Positions 26,751 through 36,110 of a stretch of DNA of 64,000 bases are shown piece by piece. Made by a program: the position numbers and the translations under genes. The notes below the pieces were generated by a model. The model was not told the origin of the DNA. It made no database searches and saw only the letters and a list, made by a program, of their open reading frames with translations. Within the stretch, counting starts at the first letter, position 1. The number at the start of each line of letters is the position of its first letter. The DNA is from an uncultured Collinsella sp. (lineage in GTDB: Bacteria; Actinomycetota; Coriobacteriia; Coriobacteriales; Coriobacteriaceae). The DNA is taken from positions 1 to 64,000 of the forward strand of contig CATXXF010000005.1 in assembly GCA_958403395.1 (NCBI GenBank), written 5' to 3'.

Positions 26751-28211
26751 ATGTACAAGCGCACCAAGATTGTATGCACCATGGGTCCCGCCTGCGATAG
26801 CGACGAGACCATCCGCGAGATGATCAAGGCGGGCATGAACGTCGCCCGTTTTAACTTCTCGCACGGATCCTACGACGAGCACCACGGTCGCATCGAGCGC
26901 GTCCGTCGTATTTCCAAGGAGCTCGGTATGCCCGTCGGCATCCTGCTCGACACCAAGGGCCCCGAGGTCCGCACCGGCCTCTTGGTCGACGGCAAGAAGG
27001 TTGCCGTCAAGACCGGCGACAGGATCGTCGTCACCGCTCAGCCCACGTCCGAGGATTTCCATGGCACCGCTGAGCACATCTCCCTCGACTACCTGGCTCT
27101 GCCCTCCGAGGTCGAGAAGGGCTCCCTCATCCTGATCGATGACGGCCTGGTTGCCCTCGAGGTCGAGTCCGTCGACGGCCAGGATATGACCTGCGTCGTT
27201 AAGAACGACGGCCTGATCGGCGAGCGCAAGGGCGTCAACATGCCCAACGTCAACATCTCGCTGCCCGCCATCACCGAGCGCGATCGTCAGGACATCCTCT
27301 TTGGCCTGACCGAGAACATCGACTACATCGCCGCTTCCTTCATCCGCGACGGCGAGTCCGTCCGCGGCATCCGCGAGCTTTGCCGCGAGAACGGTGGCGA
27401 GCACGTGACGATCTTCCCGAAGATCGAGTGCGCCCTGGGCGTCGAGAACTTCGACGAGATCCTCGAGGCTTCCGACGGCATCATGGTCGCCCGTGGCGAC
27501 CTGGGCATCGAGATCAAGCCCGAGCTCGTTCCGCACATCCAGAAGGAGATCATCGCCAAGTGCAACGCGGCCTACAAGCCCGTTATCACCGCTACGCAGA
27601 TGCTCGACTCCATGCAGCAGAACCCGCGCCCGACGCGCGCCGAGGTTGCCGACGTTGCTAACGCCATTTACGACGGCACCGACGCCGTTATGCTTTCCGG
27701 CGAGTCCGCTGCCGGTAAGTACCCGGTCGAGGCCGTCAAGATGCAGGCCAGCATTGCTCTCGAGACCGAGAAGTACCTCCCGGCTCACGCTCCGCTCGAG
27801 GTTCCGGCCGATGCTCACGGCACCCGCGTTGTCAACAACGTTGTAGGTATGTCCGCTGTGAACATGGCCACCACCGTTGGTGCCAAGTGCATCACCGTGC
27901 CGACGACCACTGGTCGTACTGCTCGCCTGATCTCGCACTTCCGTCCCAACATGCCGATCTGCGCGTTCTCCCGCCACGAGTGGGCCGTCCAGCAGATGAT
28001 CATGTACTGGGGCGTTATCCCGCACCAGGCAGAGATTACCCAGGGCACCGTCAACGGCACGATCGTCAAGGCGATCGAGACCGCTAAGGAGCTCGGCTAC
28101 GTCAAGACTGGCGATTTGACCGTCGCTACCGCCGGCGATCCCCGCATGAGCGTCCAGCTCGAGGACAAGGTCTCCTCGACCAACGTCGCTTACGTCGCTC
28201 AGGTGCGCTAA
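26751..28211 (+). CDS. pyk: pyruvate kinase
   Basis: Transfers phosphate from phosphoenolpyruvate to ADP at the end of glycolysis. 486 aa. N-terminal RTKIVCTMGPA, substrate block ARFNFSHGSYDEH, active-site signature with the catalytic Lys (FPKIECALGVENFDEI near 222), and ARGDLGIEI near 245 are present. It lacks the extra C-terminal PEP-utiliser domain of some Gram-positive enzymes. Codon use is strongly biased toward C/T-ending optimal codons compared with neighbours, consistent with high expression. Confidence 0.98.
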   Translation: MYKRTKIVCTMGPACDSDETIREMIKAGMNVARFNFSHGSYDEHHGRIERVRRISKELGMPVGILLDTKGPEVRTGLLVDGKKVAVKTGDRIVVTAQPTSEDFHGTAEHISLDYLALPSEVEKGSLILIDDGLVALEVESVDGQDMTCVVKNDGLIGERKGVNMPNVNISLPAITERDRQDILFGLTENIDYIAASFIRDGESVRGIRELCRENGGEHVTIFPKIECALGVENFDEILEASDGIMVARGDLGIEIKPELVPHIQKEIIAKCNAAYKPVITATQMLDSMQQNPRPTRAEVADVANAIYDGTDAVMLSGESAAGKYPVEAVKMQASIALETEKYLPAHAPLEVPADAHGTRVVNNVVGMSAVNMATTVGAKCITVPTTTGRTARLISHFRPNMPICAFSRHEWAVQQMIMYWGVIPHQAEITQGTVNGTIVKAIETAKELGYVKTGDLTVATAGDPRMSVQLEDKVSSTNVAYVAQVR

Positions 28212-28240
28212 ATCGCACTTGCAAGCAGATTTACATTGCA

Positions 28241-28275
28241 AAGGGTCCGGAAGGCTTCGCCTTCCGGACCCTTTT
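28241..28275 (+). terminator. pyk terminator
   Basis: AAGGGTCCGGAAGG pairs with CCTTCCGGACCCTT around a CTTCG-type loop and is followed by TTC TTT, 30 bp after the pyk stop. Confidence 0.9.
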
Positions 28276-28457
28276 CTTTGCGTCAATGCCGGCGCACGGC
28301 AAAACACGCACTCATTTCTTTACTAAAAGCGCGAAATCCACCCTTCGAGGCCCAATAAATAAAGCCCCAAGCGCTAAAAGTGTTCGCCTGGTGGCAAACC
28401 CGCACCTTGACCGACGCTGCTAAATCGTTTTAGCAAGGTCTAAATCGACCGCGTTTT

Positions 28458-28581
28458 CGGAAGTATGCGGCAAATTCCGGAACCTCCGAGCACACCCTGT
28501 TTTTTCGCAACAAAATGCCTGATAAACTAGCCTCAAAAGCCAGGTCTGCTCATAGGGTTCAGATTTTGCCGCATACTTCCG
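28458..28581. repeat. 17-bp inverted repeat bounding 124 bp
   Basis: CGGAAGTATGCGGCAAA (28458-28474) and its exact complement TTTGCCGCATACTTCCG (28565-28581) flank an AT-richer 90-bp interval. The pair lies 55-180 bp upstream of the nuclease-like gene. It may be an operator pair or the ends of a small mobile element. The rest of 28276-28457 shows no gene. Confidence 0.75.
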
Positions 28582-28635
28582 GATTGACGCTGGCATCACT
28601 CGCTTCAAAGAGATGATTTCGGCCAGGAGGGCATT

Positions 28636-29709
28636 ATGGACCTGACGCTTTGTGGGCAATCCGCCTTTAACTACTACCGCATCCCGCCGCAGGTATTAGG
28701 CCTTTACCCCGCCATTAGCCTTGGCAATATGGATCGCAGATGTTGTGGCCTCGGAAGTCATGCAGTTGTAAAAGACCTGTTTCACGCACCACTTCACAGG
28801 CTTGTATTCACTCGGGCACAATCCGGGTCGCGAAGCCTGTTTAAATCGCACCTCCTGACCCAAGAACCACCTCCGGGGTCGTTTAGGCAGACTGAACATG
28901 GGTTTGATGTCACGTCACCGGAGTTCACGCTGCTCAACCTTGCTACGCAGGTTTCACGCAACCAGTTACTCAAGGCTTGCTACGAGATGTGCGGCTCCTT
29001 TGCAGTGTTTAAGCCCTGCGAGCGAACGCAACAACAACTCGATGAAGCTATTTCGCTTATGCTCATTCCGCCCGACTGTGGTTGGAAACGCGTTGTCGAC
29101 ACCAAGGGCAATGGCACTAACCTGTGGAAGCGCACGCCGCTTCTTACCGCAACGGATATCGCCACGTTCGCCAAGCAAGCCGCAGGCCTGCGCGGCGTTA
29201 AACAACTGCGCTGGGCGGCCGAGCACATGACAGGGCAGACCGGCTCGCCCTTCGAAGTACAGACCTCCATGCTTGTCTCGCTCCCCCGCGACGAGGGCGG
29301 CATGGGCATCGACATCGCAAACAACGTGCGCATCCCACTCAGCGACGTCGCGCGCTCACTGTATGACAAAACCTGCTGCTACGCCGATATCCTCATCGAA
29401 AGTGTCACCGACAGCATGGGCGTCATTCTGGAATGCCAAGGCCGCTCCGCCCATGACAGCGAAGCCGCAAGCCTCTCCGATGCCGAGCGCACCACCGCCC
29501 TCACAAGCATGGGCTATGACGTTATCCAGATAACCTATGAGCAAATCAAGGACAAGAAGAGTTTTGATAGCATCGCCGAGCTCATTCATAAAAAGGCGGG
29601 GCTCCCCTACATCCCAAAGACCGATCAGGAACGCACCACCGAAGATGCCCTGCGACGGGAGCTGTTGGTCAATTGGGATGAACTGTTCACCGTTAAGCCG
29701 GCCCGTTAG
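28636..29709 (+). CDS. Vsr/DUF559-like PD-(D/E)XK nuclease candidate
   Basis: 357 aa. The C-terminal region carries the order E207 (GSPFEVQ), D251 (CYADILIES), E266-C-Q268 (GVILECQGR), then ALTSMGYDVIQITYEQI, which fits a Vsr/DUF559-type restriction-endonuclease fold with Gln replacing the usual Lys. The N-terminal 200 residues, with several Cys (MDRRCCGLG), are unrecognised. AGGAGGG precedes the ATG. It is a lone gene whose end overlaps the convergent phospholipase-like gene by 4 bp. Function is inferred from motif pattern only. Confidence 0.6.
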   Translation: MDLTLCGQSAFNYYRIPPQVLGLYPAISLGNMDRRCCGLGSHAVVKDLFHAPLHRLVFTRAQSGSRSLFKSHLLTQEPPPGSFRQTEHGFDVTSPEFTLLNLATQVSRNQLLKACYEMCGSFAVFKPCERTQQQLDEAISLMLIPPDCGWKRVVDTKGNGTNLWKRTPLLTATDIATFAKQAAGLRGVKQLRWAAEHMTGQTGSPFEVQTSMLVSLPRDEGGMGIDIANNVRIPLSDVARSLYDKTCCYADILIESVTDSMGVILECQGRSAHDSEAASLSDAERTTALTSMGYDVIQITYEQIKDKKSFDSIAELIHKKAGLPYIPKTDQERTTEDALRRELLVNWDELFTVKPAR

Positions 29710-30554
29710 CAGCTAGCGATCAGGGGGACTGCGGGGACGTCAGAAGCGGCAACGCGAGCCGCAAAGCCCGCCTCGGTCAGCTCGACGACCTCGGTAAACG
29801 TTGCGTCAAAGAACTCCTCGGTCAGCAGGCGGTACGGCGGATGATCGGGCTCGCCGGGGTTTTCGCGCACGATCTCGTGCATGACGCCGATGGTCTTGAG
29901 CACATACTCCTTATGGATGGGATACTGCCCAAAACGCGTCGCAGCGGTATACAGGCGATCGGTCGCGCGCGGGATGGAGACAATGCCCAGCGTCTTGCCA
30001 AACCAGTCAAAGTCGCCTTGCTTTTTAATGCGGAACTCCTCACACGGCTTGCCGCCGTGCGCCTCCAGGTACTGATTCACGCGCGTGTTCCATACGGTAT
30101 CGGCCACCAGATGCGACCAGACGCCCAGTGTCAAATCGAGCAACGACTGCGCCACATCTTCGGACGCAAGCGAGAACTCACAGGCGCCGGGACCGACAAC
30201 CGGCTCGGCATCCTTGTAGCGCTGGGGATAGTGCACGCGGTTCAGCCGCTCGCGTTCCTCGACAATCGAGGTAGCCTCAGCGGGTTCGCCCGCGGGTGCG
30301 CCTTTAAGCAACGGTGCCACATAGGTATCCCAGAACTCATGCTCACGAGGCTTAGGGATGGGCTCAGGCTTGGCAAAGTGCGTAATGCGGTACGGAATGG
30401 GATCGGCGATGCCAGGGACCATATAGCCCACGAAGATATCCGGAACCACGCAGCCAAACAAAAAGGCATTGCGGTCGCGCACGCTATTGGCAAGCGCACC
30501 GGTGCGCTCCAGCAAACGCTCCGTCTGAGCGATATGAATGTTCCAGCTTGGCAT
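29706..30554 (-). CDS. zinc-dependent phospholipase C family protein
   Basis: 282 aa. The start MPSWNIHIAQTERLLER, VVPDIFVGY and VWSHLVADTVWN (a His-x3-Asp pair) match the zinc-binding core of the PLC/S1-P1 nuclease family (PF00882). No signal peptide is present, and many actinobacterial members are uncharacterised intracellular hydrolases. I start at the second Met because GGGGGTGG lies just before it. It stands downstream of and parallel to nikO, with about 80 bp between. Confidence 0.75.
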   Translation of the reverse strand: MPSWNIHIAQTERLLERTGALANSVRDRNAFLFGCVVPDIFVGYMVPGIADPIPYRITHFAKPEPIPKPREHEFWDTYVAPLLKGAPAGEPAEATSIVEERERLNRVHYPQRYKDAEPVVGPGACEFSLASEDVAQSLLDLTLGVWSHLVADTVWNTRVNQYLEAHGGKPCEEFRIKKQGDFDWFGKTLGIVSIPRATDRLYTAATRFGQYPIHKEYVLKTIGVMHEIVRENPGEPDHPPYRLLTEEFFDATFTEVVELTEAGFAARVAASDVPAVPLIASC

Positions 30555-30634
30555 AGCCACCCCCATAAAAAACCTGGATAACTATACCATCACGGCAAAG
30601 CCGCGCGGGCGGCTACGCACGCTCTACGCAGCAA

Positions 30635-31405
30635 CTAGTCCGTAGCACCGCTTTCGGTTCCATACGACGGCGAAGGCGCCTCGACCACATGGTGATATCG
30701 ATCGATATAGATGGCGCGGGCCCCCAGACGGCGTACCAAATCTTGGTGATGTGTGCTCATCAAGACCGTCTTACCGGCAGCAACATAGGCCAGTAGGAAG
30801 TTGACCACGATGTCGCAAGAGTCCTCGTCAAGTCCGTTAGTAGGCTCGTCGAGGACCAAGATATCCGGGTTCATCGACACCACCGCAGCCAGCGCAACGC
30901 GCTTCTTTTGCCCGCCCGAGAGCTGATAGGGCGAGGCATCGACCAGGTCGGCAACTTGAAACAGTTCCATGGCATCGTGCACGCGACGGTCGAGCTCGTC
31001 TGCCGGCAGCCCCATCTGCGCGGGACCAAAGGCAACTTCCTCACCCACCGTAGCGCAGAACAACTGGGCGTCGGCATTCTGGAACACAAAGCCCACGCGC
31101 TGATGGAACCACTGGGCCGTCGCGGAATCCTTGAGATATGTCGCATCGACCATACACCCGTCAAACAGGTATGCCCCTGCGTCCGCGAGTTCAAGGCCGT
31201 TAATAAGACGCATAATCGTCGTCTTACCGCAGCCGTTGGGACCGAGCAGGGCAACGAGTTCACCACGATCGACCTGCAGCGACACGCCATCGACAACCGT
31301 ATGCCCCGCATAGGAGAACACCACGTCGCGCAGCTCGATGAGCGGCGCGCCCTCGGCGCCGCCCGCACCGTTCGTGCCCGCCGCACTATTCATATCGATC
31401 GTCAA
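30635..31405 (-). CDS. nikO: nickel ECF transporter ATP-binding protein NikO/CbiO
   Basis: About 256 aa ABC ATPase. Walker A LLGPNGCGKTTIMRL, Q-loop GFVFQNADAQLF, signature YQLSGGQKKRVALAA and Walker B DILVLDEPTNGLD are present, typical of ECF CbiO/NikO. It energises NikM/NikQ. The start is uncertain: I prefer a TTG 7 bp after GGGAAGGG; ATGs at 31393 and 31429 are alternatives. It is third in the operon behind the NikR-type operator. Confidence 0.88.
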   Translation of the reverse strand: MTIDMNSAAGTNGAGGAEGAPLIELRDVVFSYAGHTVVDGVSLQVDRGELVALLGPNGCGKTTIMRLINGLELADAGAYLFDGCMVDATYLKDSATAQWFHQRVGFVFQNADAQLFCATVGEEVAFGPAQMGLPADELDRRVHDAMELFQVADLVDASPYQLSGGQKKRVALAAVVSMNPDILVLDEPTNGLDEDSCDIVVNFLLAYVAAGKTVLMSTHHQDLVRRLGARAIYIDRYHHVVEAPSPSYGTESGATD

Positions 31406-31451
31406 AACGTCGCCCTTCCCTATTTGCATTCCCAGCCGGAACCAGCAGCGC

Positions 31452-32288
31452 CTACAGCACGGCGCACAACACCGCCAGCAGCGCCACGCCGGCCGCATAG
31501 ACCGCATCGCGCCAGCCAAACCCGGCGCGCGCGGGCGCCGGATACGCACCCGCAAAACCGCGGCACAGCATGGCCTCGTCCATCGCGCGGCTGCATTCCA
31601 TCGCCTTGATAAAGGTCATGCCCATGATACCCGCGATCGAATCGGTACGCGAAAATCCCTCAGACGCACGGCCAACGCTGCGCAGCATGACCGATTCGCA
31701 CAGATTGTGCGCCGTGCGACCCAGCACCTCAATGTGCTTGAGCGCCATATCAAACGTAAAGATGACCTCGTCGGGTAGATGCAGTATCTTGAGCGCCGCC
31801 GACATGCGGCTCCAGGTGAGCGTCCACGAAACGCCCAGCACGAGCGACACGTTAATGAACGTCTTAAGCGCGATCTTGAGCATGGCGCCCGTAGCGGAAG
31901 CGCCCAGCAGCAGGGCAGGCAGCGCCAAAACCACGGCGAGCCCCGCGGCGCCAAGCGCCGGCACAAAGGTCGCGCGCAACCCGCGCGCGGGGCGCACCGC
32001 GACCAGCACCAGCGCGATAGCCGCCATCAGCATCAGGTACAGCGGGCTCTGCGTCAGACACACGCACAGGACGCAAACGAACATCCCCACCAGGCGCACC
32101 GGAGCCGAAACGCAAGAAAGGGCGCGGTCGACCATCGACCCGCCCTCGTGCGCGCCTCCACCCAGATGAACCCGCTCAAGCAGGCTCGCCAGGTGCAGGA
32201 CATTCTTTTGCATCACACGATGCCGAGCCCCCACGGGCTCATATCGCTCCTCGGCCGCAAGCCAGCTAGGCAGCTCGGCTATTGCCAT
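31452..32288 (-). CDS. nikQ: nickel ECF transporter transmembrane protein NikQ/CbiQ
   Basis: 278 aa with about six membrane helices and the CbiQ coupling motif region near the C-terminus (DSIAGIMGMTFIKAMECSRA, then DEAMLCRGFAG) that contacts the ATPase. It overlaps the 3' end of nikMN by 23 bp. I start at ATG 32288, 8 bp after AAGGAAAG; a GTG two codons upstream is possible. Confidence 0.88.
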   Translation of the reverse strand: MAIAELPSWLAAEERYEPVGARHRVMQKNVLHLASLLERVHLGGGAHEGGSMVDRALSCVSAPVRLVGMFVCVLCVCLTQSPLYLMLMAAIALVLVAVRPARGLRATFVPALGAAGLAVVLALPALLLGASATGAMLKIALKTFINVSLVLGVSWTLTWSRMSAALKILHLPDEVIFTFDMALKHIEVLGRTAHNLCESVMLRSVGRASEGFSRTDSIAGIMGMTFIKAMECSRAMDEAMLCRGFAGAYPAPARAGFGWRDAVYAAGVALLAVLCAVL

Positions 32289-33348
32289 GAGCACCGCTTT
32301 CCTTAACCGTCAGCGAGATCAGGCGGAATGCGATGGTGAGCACCGCCACGCCAATCACGCCGGACAGGATATACATGGCAGCCTGACCGGCAAAGCCAAG
32401 GCCCTGCTCCTCGGAATAGGCCTGCAGATAATCGCCCGTGGGCAGTGCGTCGGCAAAGGTCGGGGTATCGAGGCCGACCGAAGCCTGCAGGCTGTCGTCG
32501 CCAGCCTCCTGAACGGCAGTCGCGGCGCCCTCGGCGTCCCACTCGCCCCAGGCGTCACCCGTGGCCAGCAGGCCCAGCGGCGTGGCCACGACAAGCACGG
32601 CGACCAGAATGAGCGTGGGGACCAGCGAGGTCTTCTTGGCAGTACCATCGCCGGCAAGCTGTCCATCGACGGCCTCGGGCCCGACGATAACACTCGGCGC
32701 CGTCTTCTTAATGAAACCGTAGATGGCGGCCGTCGCCACGCCCTCGATCACGCCGGCAACCAGCATATGCGGGATCAACATGGCCGGAATAGCCACGGAC
32801 AGCGGGAAGGGGCAGTACAGCGGCGCGCCCGAAGCGTTGGTAAAAAGCATCGGCTGAATACCAAACTCGATTGCCGCGCACAGGGCCGCCAGGCACAGGC
32901 CGACCCAGCCGCTTACGACGGCCGAAACCGAGGTGCCCCAGCCCTTGCCATGCAAACGGCTGTTGAGCGCACGAAACACGATAGCAGCGGCAAACGGCAG
33001 CACGAAGGCCATGTTAAAGCAGTTGGCGCCAAAGGACAGGATGCCGCCGTCGCCAAACAGCAGCGCCTGCAGCGCCAGCGCGACCGAGACAGCGATAGCC
33101 GCGGCCTCGGGGCCTAGCAGCAGCGCAATGAGGGCGCCGCCGACGGCGTGGCCTGTGGTGCCGCCAGGCAGCGGCACGTTGAACATCATGAGCAGGAAGG
33201 AGAACGCGGCGCAGATGCCCAGGAAAGCCATATGCTCGCGATCGAGCGTGGCGCGCACCTTCTTGATGCAGTGGACCCAAACGGGCACCATCGCCACCGC
33301 CATGACGGCATCGGTCTGCGGGGACAGATAATTATCTGGAATGTGCAT
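32266..33348 (-). CDS. nikMN: nickel ECF substrate-binding component NikM fused to NikN-like domain
   Basis: 360 aa. The N-terminus MHIPDNYLSP carries the His-2 used for metal binding in NikM/CbiM, followed by seven helices including the NVPLPGGTTGHAVGGALIAL block (near 57) with conserved His. A C-terminal segment of about 120 residues adds two helices around an extracytoplasmic loop, like NikN. Nickel rather than cobalt is inferred from the NikR-type operator 58 bp upstream. Confidence 0.88.
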   Translation of the reverse strand: MHIPDNYLSPQTDAVMAVAMVPVWVHCIKKVRATLDREHMAFLGICAAFSFLLMMFNVPLPGGTTGHAVGGALIALLLGPEAAAIAVSVALALQALLFGDGGILSFGANCFNMAFVLPFAAAIVFRALNSRLHGKGWGTSVSAVVSGWVGLCLAALCAAIEFGIQPMLFTNASGAPLYCPFPLSVAIPAMLIPHMLVAGVIEGVATAAIYGFIKKTAPSVIVGPEAVDGQLAGDGTAKKTSLVPTLILVAVLVVATPLGLLATGDAWGEWDAEGAATAVQEAGDDSLQASVGLDTPTFADALPTGDYLQAYSEEQGLGFAGQAAMYILSGVIGVAVLTIAFRLISLTVKESGAHGNSRAA

Positions 33349-33405
33349 GTACGCCTCCCGGTTATCGGCGCACGGAATTGCAACGCCGCTTGAATCACCT
33401 TGCCA

Positions 33406-33433
33406 GTGTTACGTATTGTCAGATTCGTAACAC
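33406..33433 (-). promoter_or_regulatory. NikR-type operator
   Basis: GTGTTAC and GTAACAC are exact inverted 7-mers with 14 bp between (extended to 8-mers by G/C). This matches the GTGTTAC-N13/14-GTAACAC type of NikR site known in some bacteria, and lies 58-85 bp before nikMN. No nikR gene is in the window. Confidence 0.8.
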
Positions 33434-33454
33434 GCCGCGGGCTATCATAGCAAA

Positions 33455-33486
33455 ACGGCGCACTGCCGACAAAGCAGCACGCCGTT
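33455..33486 (-). terminator. pheT terminator
   Basis: On the minus strand AACGGCG...CGCCGTT with inner TGC/GCA pairing is followed by TTTTGC, about 110 bp after the pheT stop. Confidence 0.65.
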
Positions 33487-33593
33487 ATGTAATGCGCGTG
33501 TCATATATGCAGGCTCAGCAGTGCCTTATACCGAGCATAACGGTCTTGTAGGATTCGGCAGCAGTCGCCCCAACCCATACCCCAGCGCAGGAC

Positions 33594-36047
33594 CTAGCCG
33601 CGGACCTCGCCGTTTACGCCCTTGCACACCTTGGTAACGATCTTCTGGTGCGCCTTTTCGACCTCTTCGCTGGTGAGCGTGTGGTCGTCGGAGCGATACG
33701 TAAGCGCAAAGGCCATGGACTTCTTGCCTGCTCCGATGCGGATGGGATCGCGGTAGACATCGAACAGGCGCACGCCCTCGAGCAGCTTGCCGCCGGCGCT
33801 GGTAATGCGGCGCTCAAGATCCTCGCAGGTCACGGTGTTGTCGACCACGATAGCCAGATCGTGCTCAACGGCAGGGTACTGCGAGAACTCGCGGTAGTTC
33901 TCCTGGTTGCGGGCGCCCTTGATCAGCTTGTCCAGATCGAGCTCAAAGGCAACGACGACCTCATCGATGCCCATAGCCTCGCGCGCCTTGGGGTGAATCT
34001 CGCCGACCCAGCCCAGCACGGTACCGCCCGAGAGCACCTCGGCAGCACGACCCGGCTGCAGGAAGGCGTAGCCCTCGCCCTCGACGGGACGGAAGCGAAC
34101 CTTCTCGATGCGCAGCTGGGCGAGCAACTCCTCGACGATGCCCTTGCCAAAGAAGAAGCGCAACTTGCGGTACTTCATGCTCCAGGACTGCTCGCTCCAC
34201 TGGCCCGAGAGCACACCCGCCACGGACTTGGTCTCCTTGGGCAGGCTGGCATTCTCGCGACCGTGGAACAGGCTGCCGACCTCGTACAGGTGTACGTTGG
34301 GCGTACCGTGCGCCTCGTTGTAGGCCACGGACTGCAGCAGACCCGGCAGCAGCGAACGACGCATCTCGGTCTGCTCAGCTACCAGCGGGTTCATGAGCAC
34401 CACGGGGCAGCCGCGGCCCTCGGTGGACATGCCAATCTTCTCCAGGTCGCCCGGGGCGGCAAAGCCAAAGGTCGTGGTCTCGTTGAGGCCACAGGCGCGC
34501 AGGATCTCGCCAACCTTGCGGGTAAGCTTCTGCTCGCGCGTCAGACCGCCGATGTGGTTCTTGGCAGCCGGAATGGTCGCCGTGACGCGACCCATGCCCC
34601 ACAGGCGCAGGACCTCCTCGATCAGGTCGATCTCACGCGGCAGGTCGGGACGGAAGCTCGGCGGCGTGACCATAAAGTCCTCGCCGTCGCGCTCGACGGT
34701 GCAGCCCAGGCGGGTGAGCGAGCGCTCGATAAAGTCGGGCTCGATGTCGGCACCGCAGATGGCGTGCACGCGGGCCAGGCGCAGCTTAATGCTGTCGATG
34801 GTCTTGGGCGCGGGGAAAACGTCGACATAGCCGGGAGCAACCTCGCCGCCGGCGATCTCCTCGATGAGCGCGCACGTCACATTGGCGACGTCCACGCAGC
34901 CGGTCTCGTCGACCTGGCGCTCAAAGCGGATGGAGGCGTCGGAGATCAGCGAAAGGTCGCGGCTGGTGTGCGAGGTGCGGCCGGCGTTGAAGCAGGCACT
35001 CTCGACCATCACGTCAACGGTATCGTCCTCGATCTCGGAATCCATGCCACCCATAACGCCGGCCAACGCCACGGGGCGCTCGCCGTCGGTGATGAGGCCC
35101 ATGCCGGCGTCGAGCACGCGCTCCTCGCCGTCGAGCGTCGTGAACTTCTCGTCCTGCTGGGCGGCACGAACCACCACACGACGGTGGCCATCGCGCTCGG
35201 CAAAGGTGTCCAGGTCAAAGGCGTGCAGCGGCTGACCGGTGAGCATCATCACGTAGTTGGTGATGTCGACGATGTTGTTGTGCGGGCGCACGCCCAGGGC
35301 GTTGAGGCGCTTGACCATCCAGTCTGGCGACGGGCCGACCTTGACGTTGCGCACGATGCGGGCAACGTAGCGGTCGCACAGGCCCTCGTCGGCGATCTCG
35401 ACAGAAAGCTCGTCGTCGGTCGCGCGGCCGGTCTCGACCTTGATGGCGGGCAGCTCAACGTGGAAATCGCGGTCGAAGATGGCGCCGGTCTCGCGGGCCA
35501 TGCCGATCATGGACAGGCAGTCGGGACGGTTGGGCGTGATCTCACAGTCGAGCACGGTGTCGCTCGAGCCCACGTACTCGGCAAACGGCATGCCGCAGGG
35601 CGTATCCTCGGGCAGGATCATGATGCCGGAGTGGTCGCCACCCAGGCCGAGCTCGCGCGCGGAGCAGTTCATGCCCATGGACACGACGCCGCGAAGCTTG
35701 CTCTTCTTGATCTTAACGTCGCCGGGAAGCACGGCGCCAATCATGGCCGTGACGATGTGGTCGCCGGCCTCGAAGTTCTGCGCGCCGCAGACGATCTGCA
35801 GCGGAGCGGGATTGCCGTCGGCGTCGAGATTCTTGTCGCCCACATCGACCGAGCACACATACATGTGGTCGCTATCGGGGTGCGGGATCTTGGTGAGCAC
35901 CTTGGCGGTCACCACGTGGTCGAAGGACTCGCCCACAGTGTCGATCGCCTCGACCTCGGTGCCGGTACGGATATATTCGTCCGAAAGGGTCTTGGGATCC
36001 TCCGGAATATCGATCATGGTCTTGAGCCAGTCGTAAGAAACGCGCAT
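33594..36047 (-). CDS. pheT: phenylalanyl-tRNA synthetase beta subunit
   Basis: 817 aa, the large subunit of the alpha2-beta2 enzyme. An EMAP-like tRNA-binding domain (VVTAKVLTKIPHPDSDHMYV near 44), B3/B4 editing region, B5 domain, catalytic-like core (HIGGLTREQKLTRKVGEILR) and C-terminal anticodon-binding FDX-ACB domain (FSQYPAVEHDLAIVVDNTVT) follow in order. It lies 63 bp after pheS and is controlled with it by the T-box leader. Confidence 0.98.
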   Translation of the reverse strand: MRVSYDWLKTMIDIPEDPKTLSDEYIRTGTEVEAIDTVGESFDHVVTAKVLTKIPHPDSDHMYVCSVDVGDKNLDADGNPAPLQIVCGAQNFEAGDHIVTAMIGAVLPGDVKIKKSKLRGVVSMGMNCSARELGLGGDHSGIMILPEDTPCGMPFAEYVGSSDTVLDCEITPNRPDCLSMIGMARETGAIFDRDFHVELPAIKVETGRATDDELSVEIADEGLCDRYVARIVRNVKVGPSPDWMVKRLNALGVRPHNNIVDITNYVMMLTGQPLHAFDLDTFAERDGHRRVVVRAAQQDEKFTTLDGEERVLDAGMGLITDGERPVALAGVMGGMDSEIEDDTVDVMVESACFNAGRTSHTSRDLSLISDASIRFERQVDETGCVDVANVTCALIEEIAGGEVAPGYVDVFPAPKTIDSIKLRLARVHAICGADIEPDFIERSLTRLGCTVERDGEDFMVTPPSFRPDLPREIDLIEEVLRLWGMGRVTATIPAAKNHIGGLTREQKLTRKVGEILRACGLNETTTFGFAAPGDLEKIGMSTEGRGCPVVLMNPLVAEQTEMRRSLLPGLLQSVAYNEAHGTPNVHLYEVGSLFHGRENASLPKETKSVAGVLSGQWSEQSWSMKYRKLRFFFGKGIVEELLAQLRIEKVRFRPVEGEGYAFLQPGRAAEVLSGGTVLGWVGEIHPKAREAMGIDEVVVAFELDLDKLIKGARNQENYREFSQYPAVEHDLAIVVDNTVTCEDLERRITSAGGKLLEGVRLFDVYRDPIRIGAGKKSMAFALTYRSDDHTLTSEEVEKAHQKIVTKVCKGVNGEVRG

Positions 36048-36110
36048 CTAACTGGTCTCCTTTCATAAATGCGGCTTTGAGCCGAAAACTGCAACTAAGA
36101 AGAAAGCGTT

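Noticed and set aside
33648..36068. 806-codon plus-strand frame antisense to pheT
   Set aside because: Same mirrored composition; pheT domains are complete on the minus strand.
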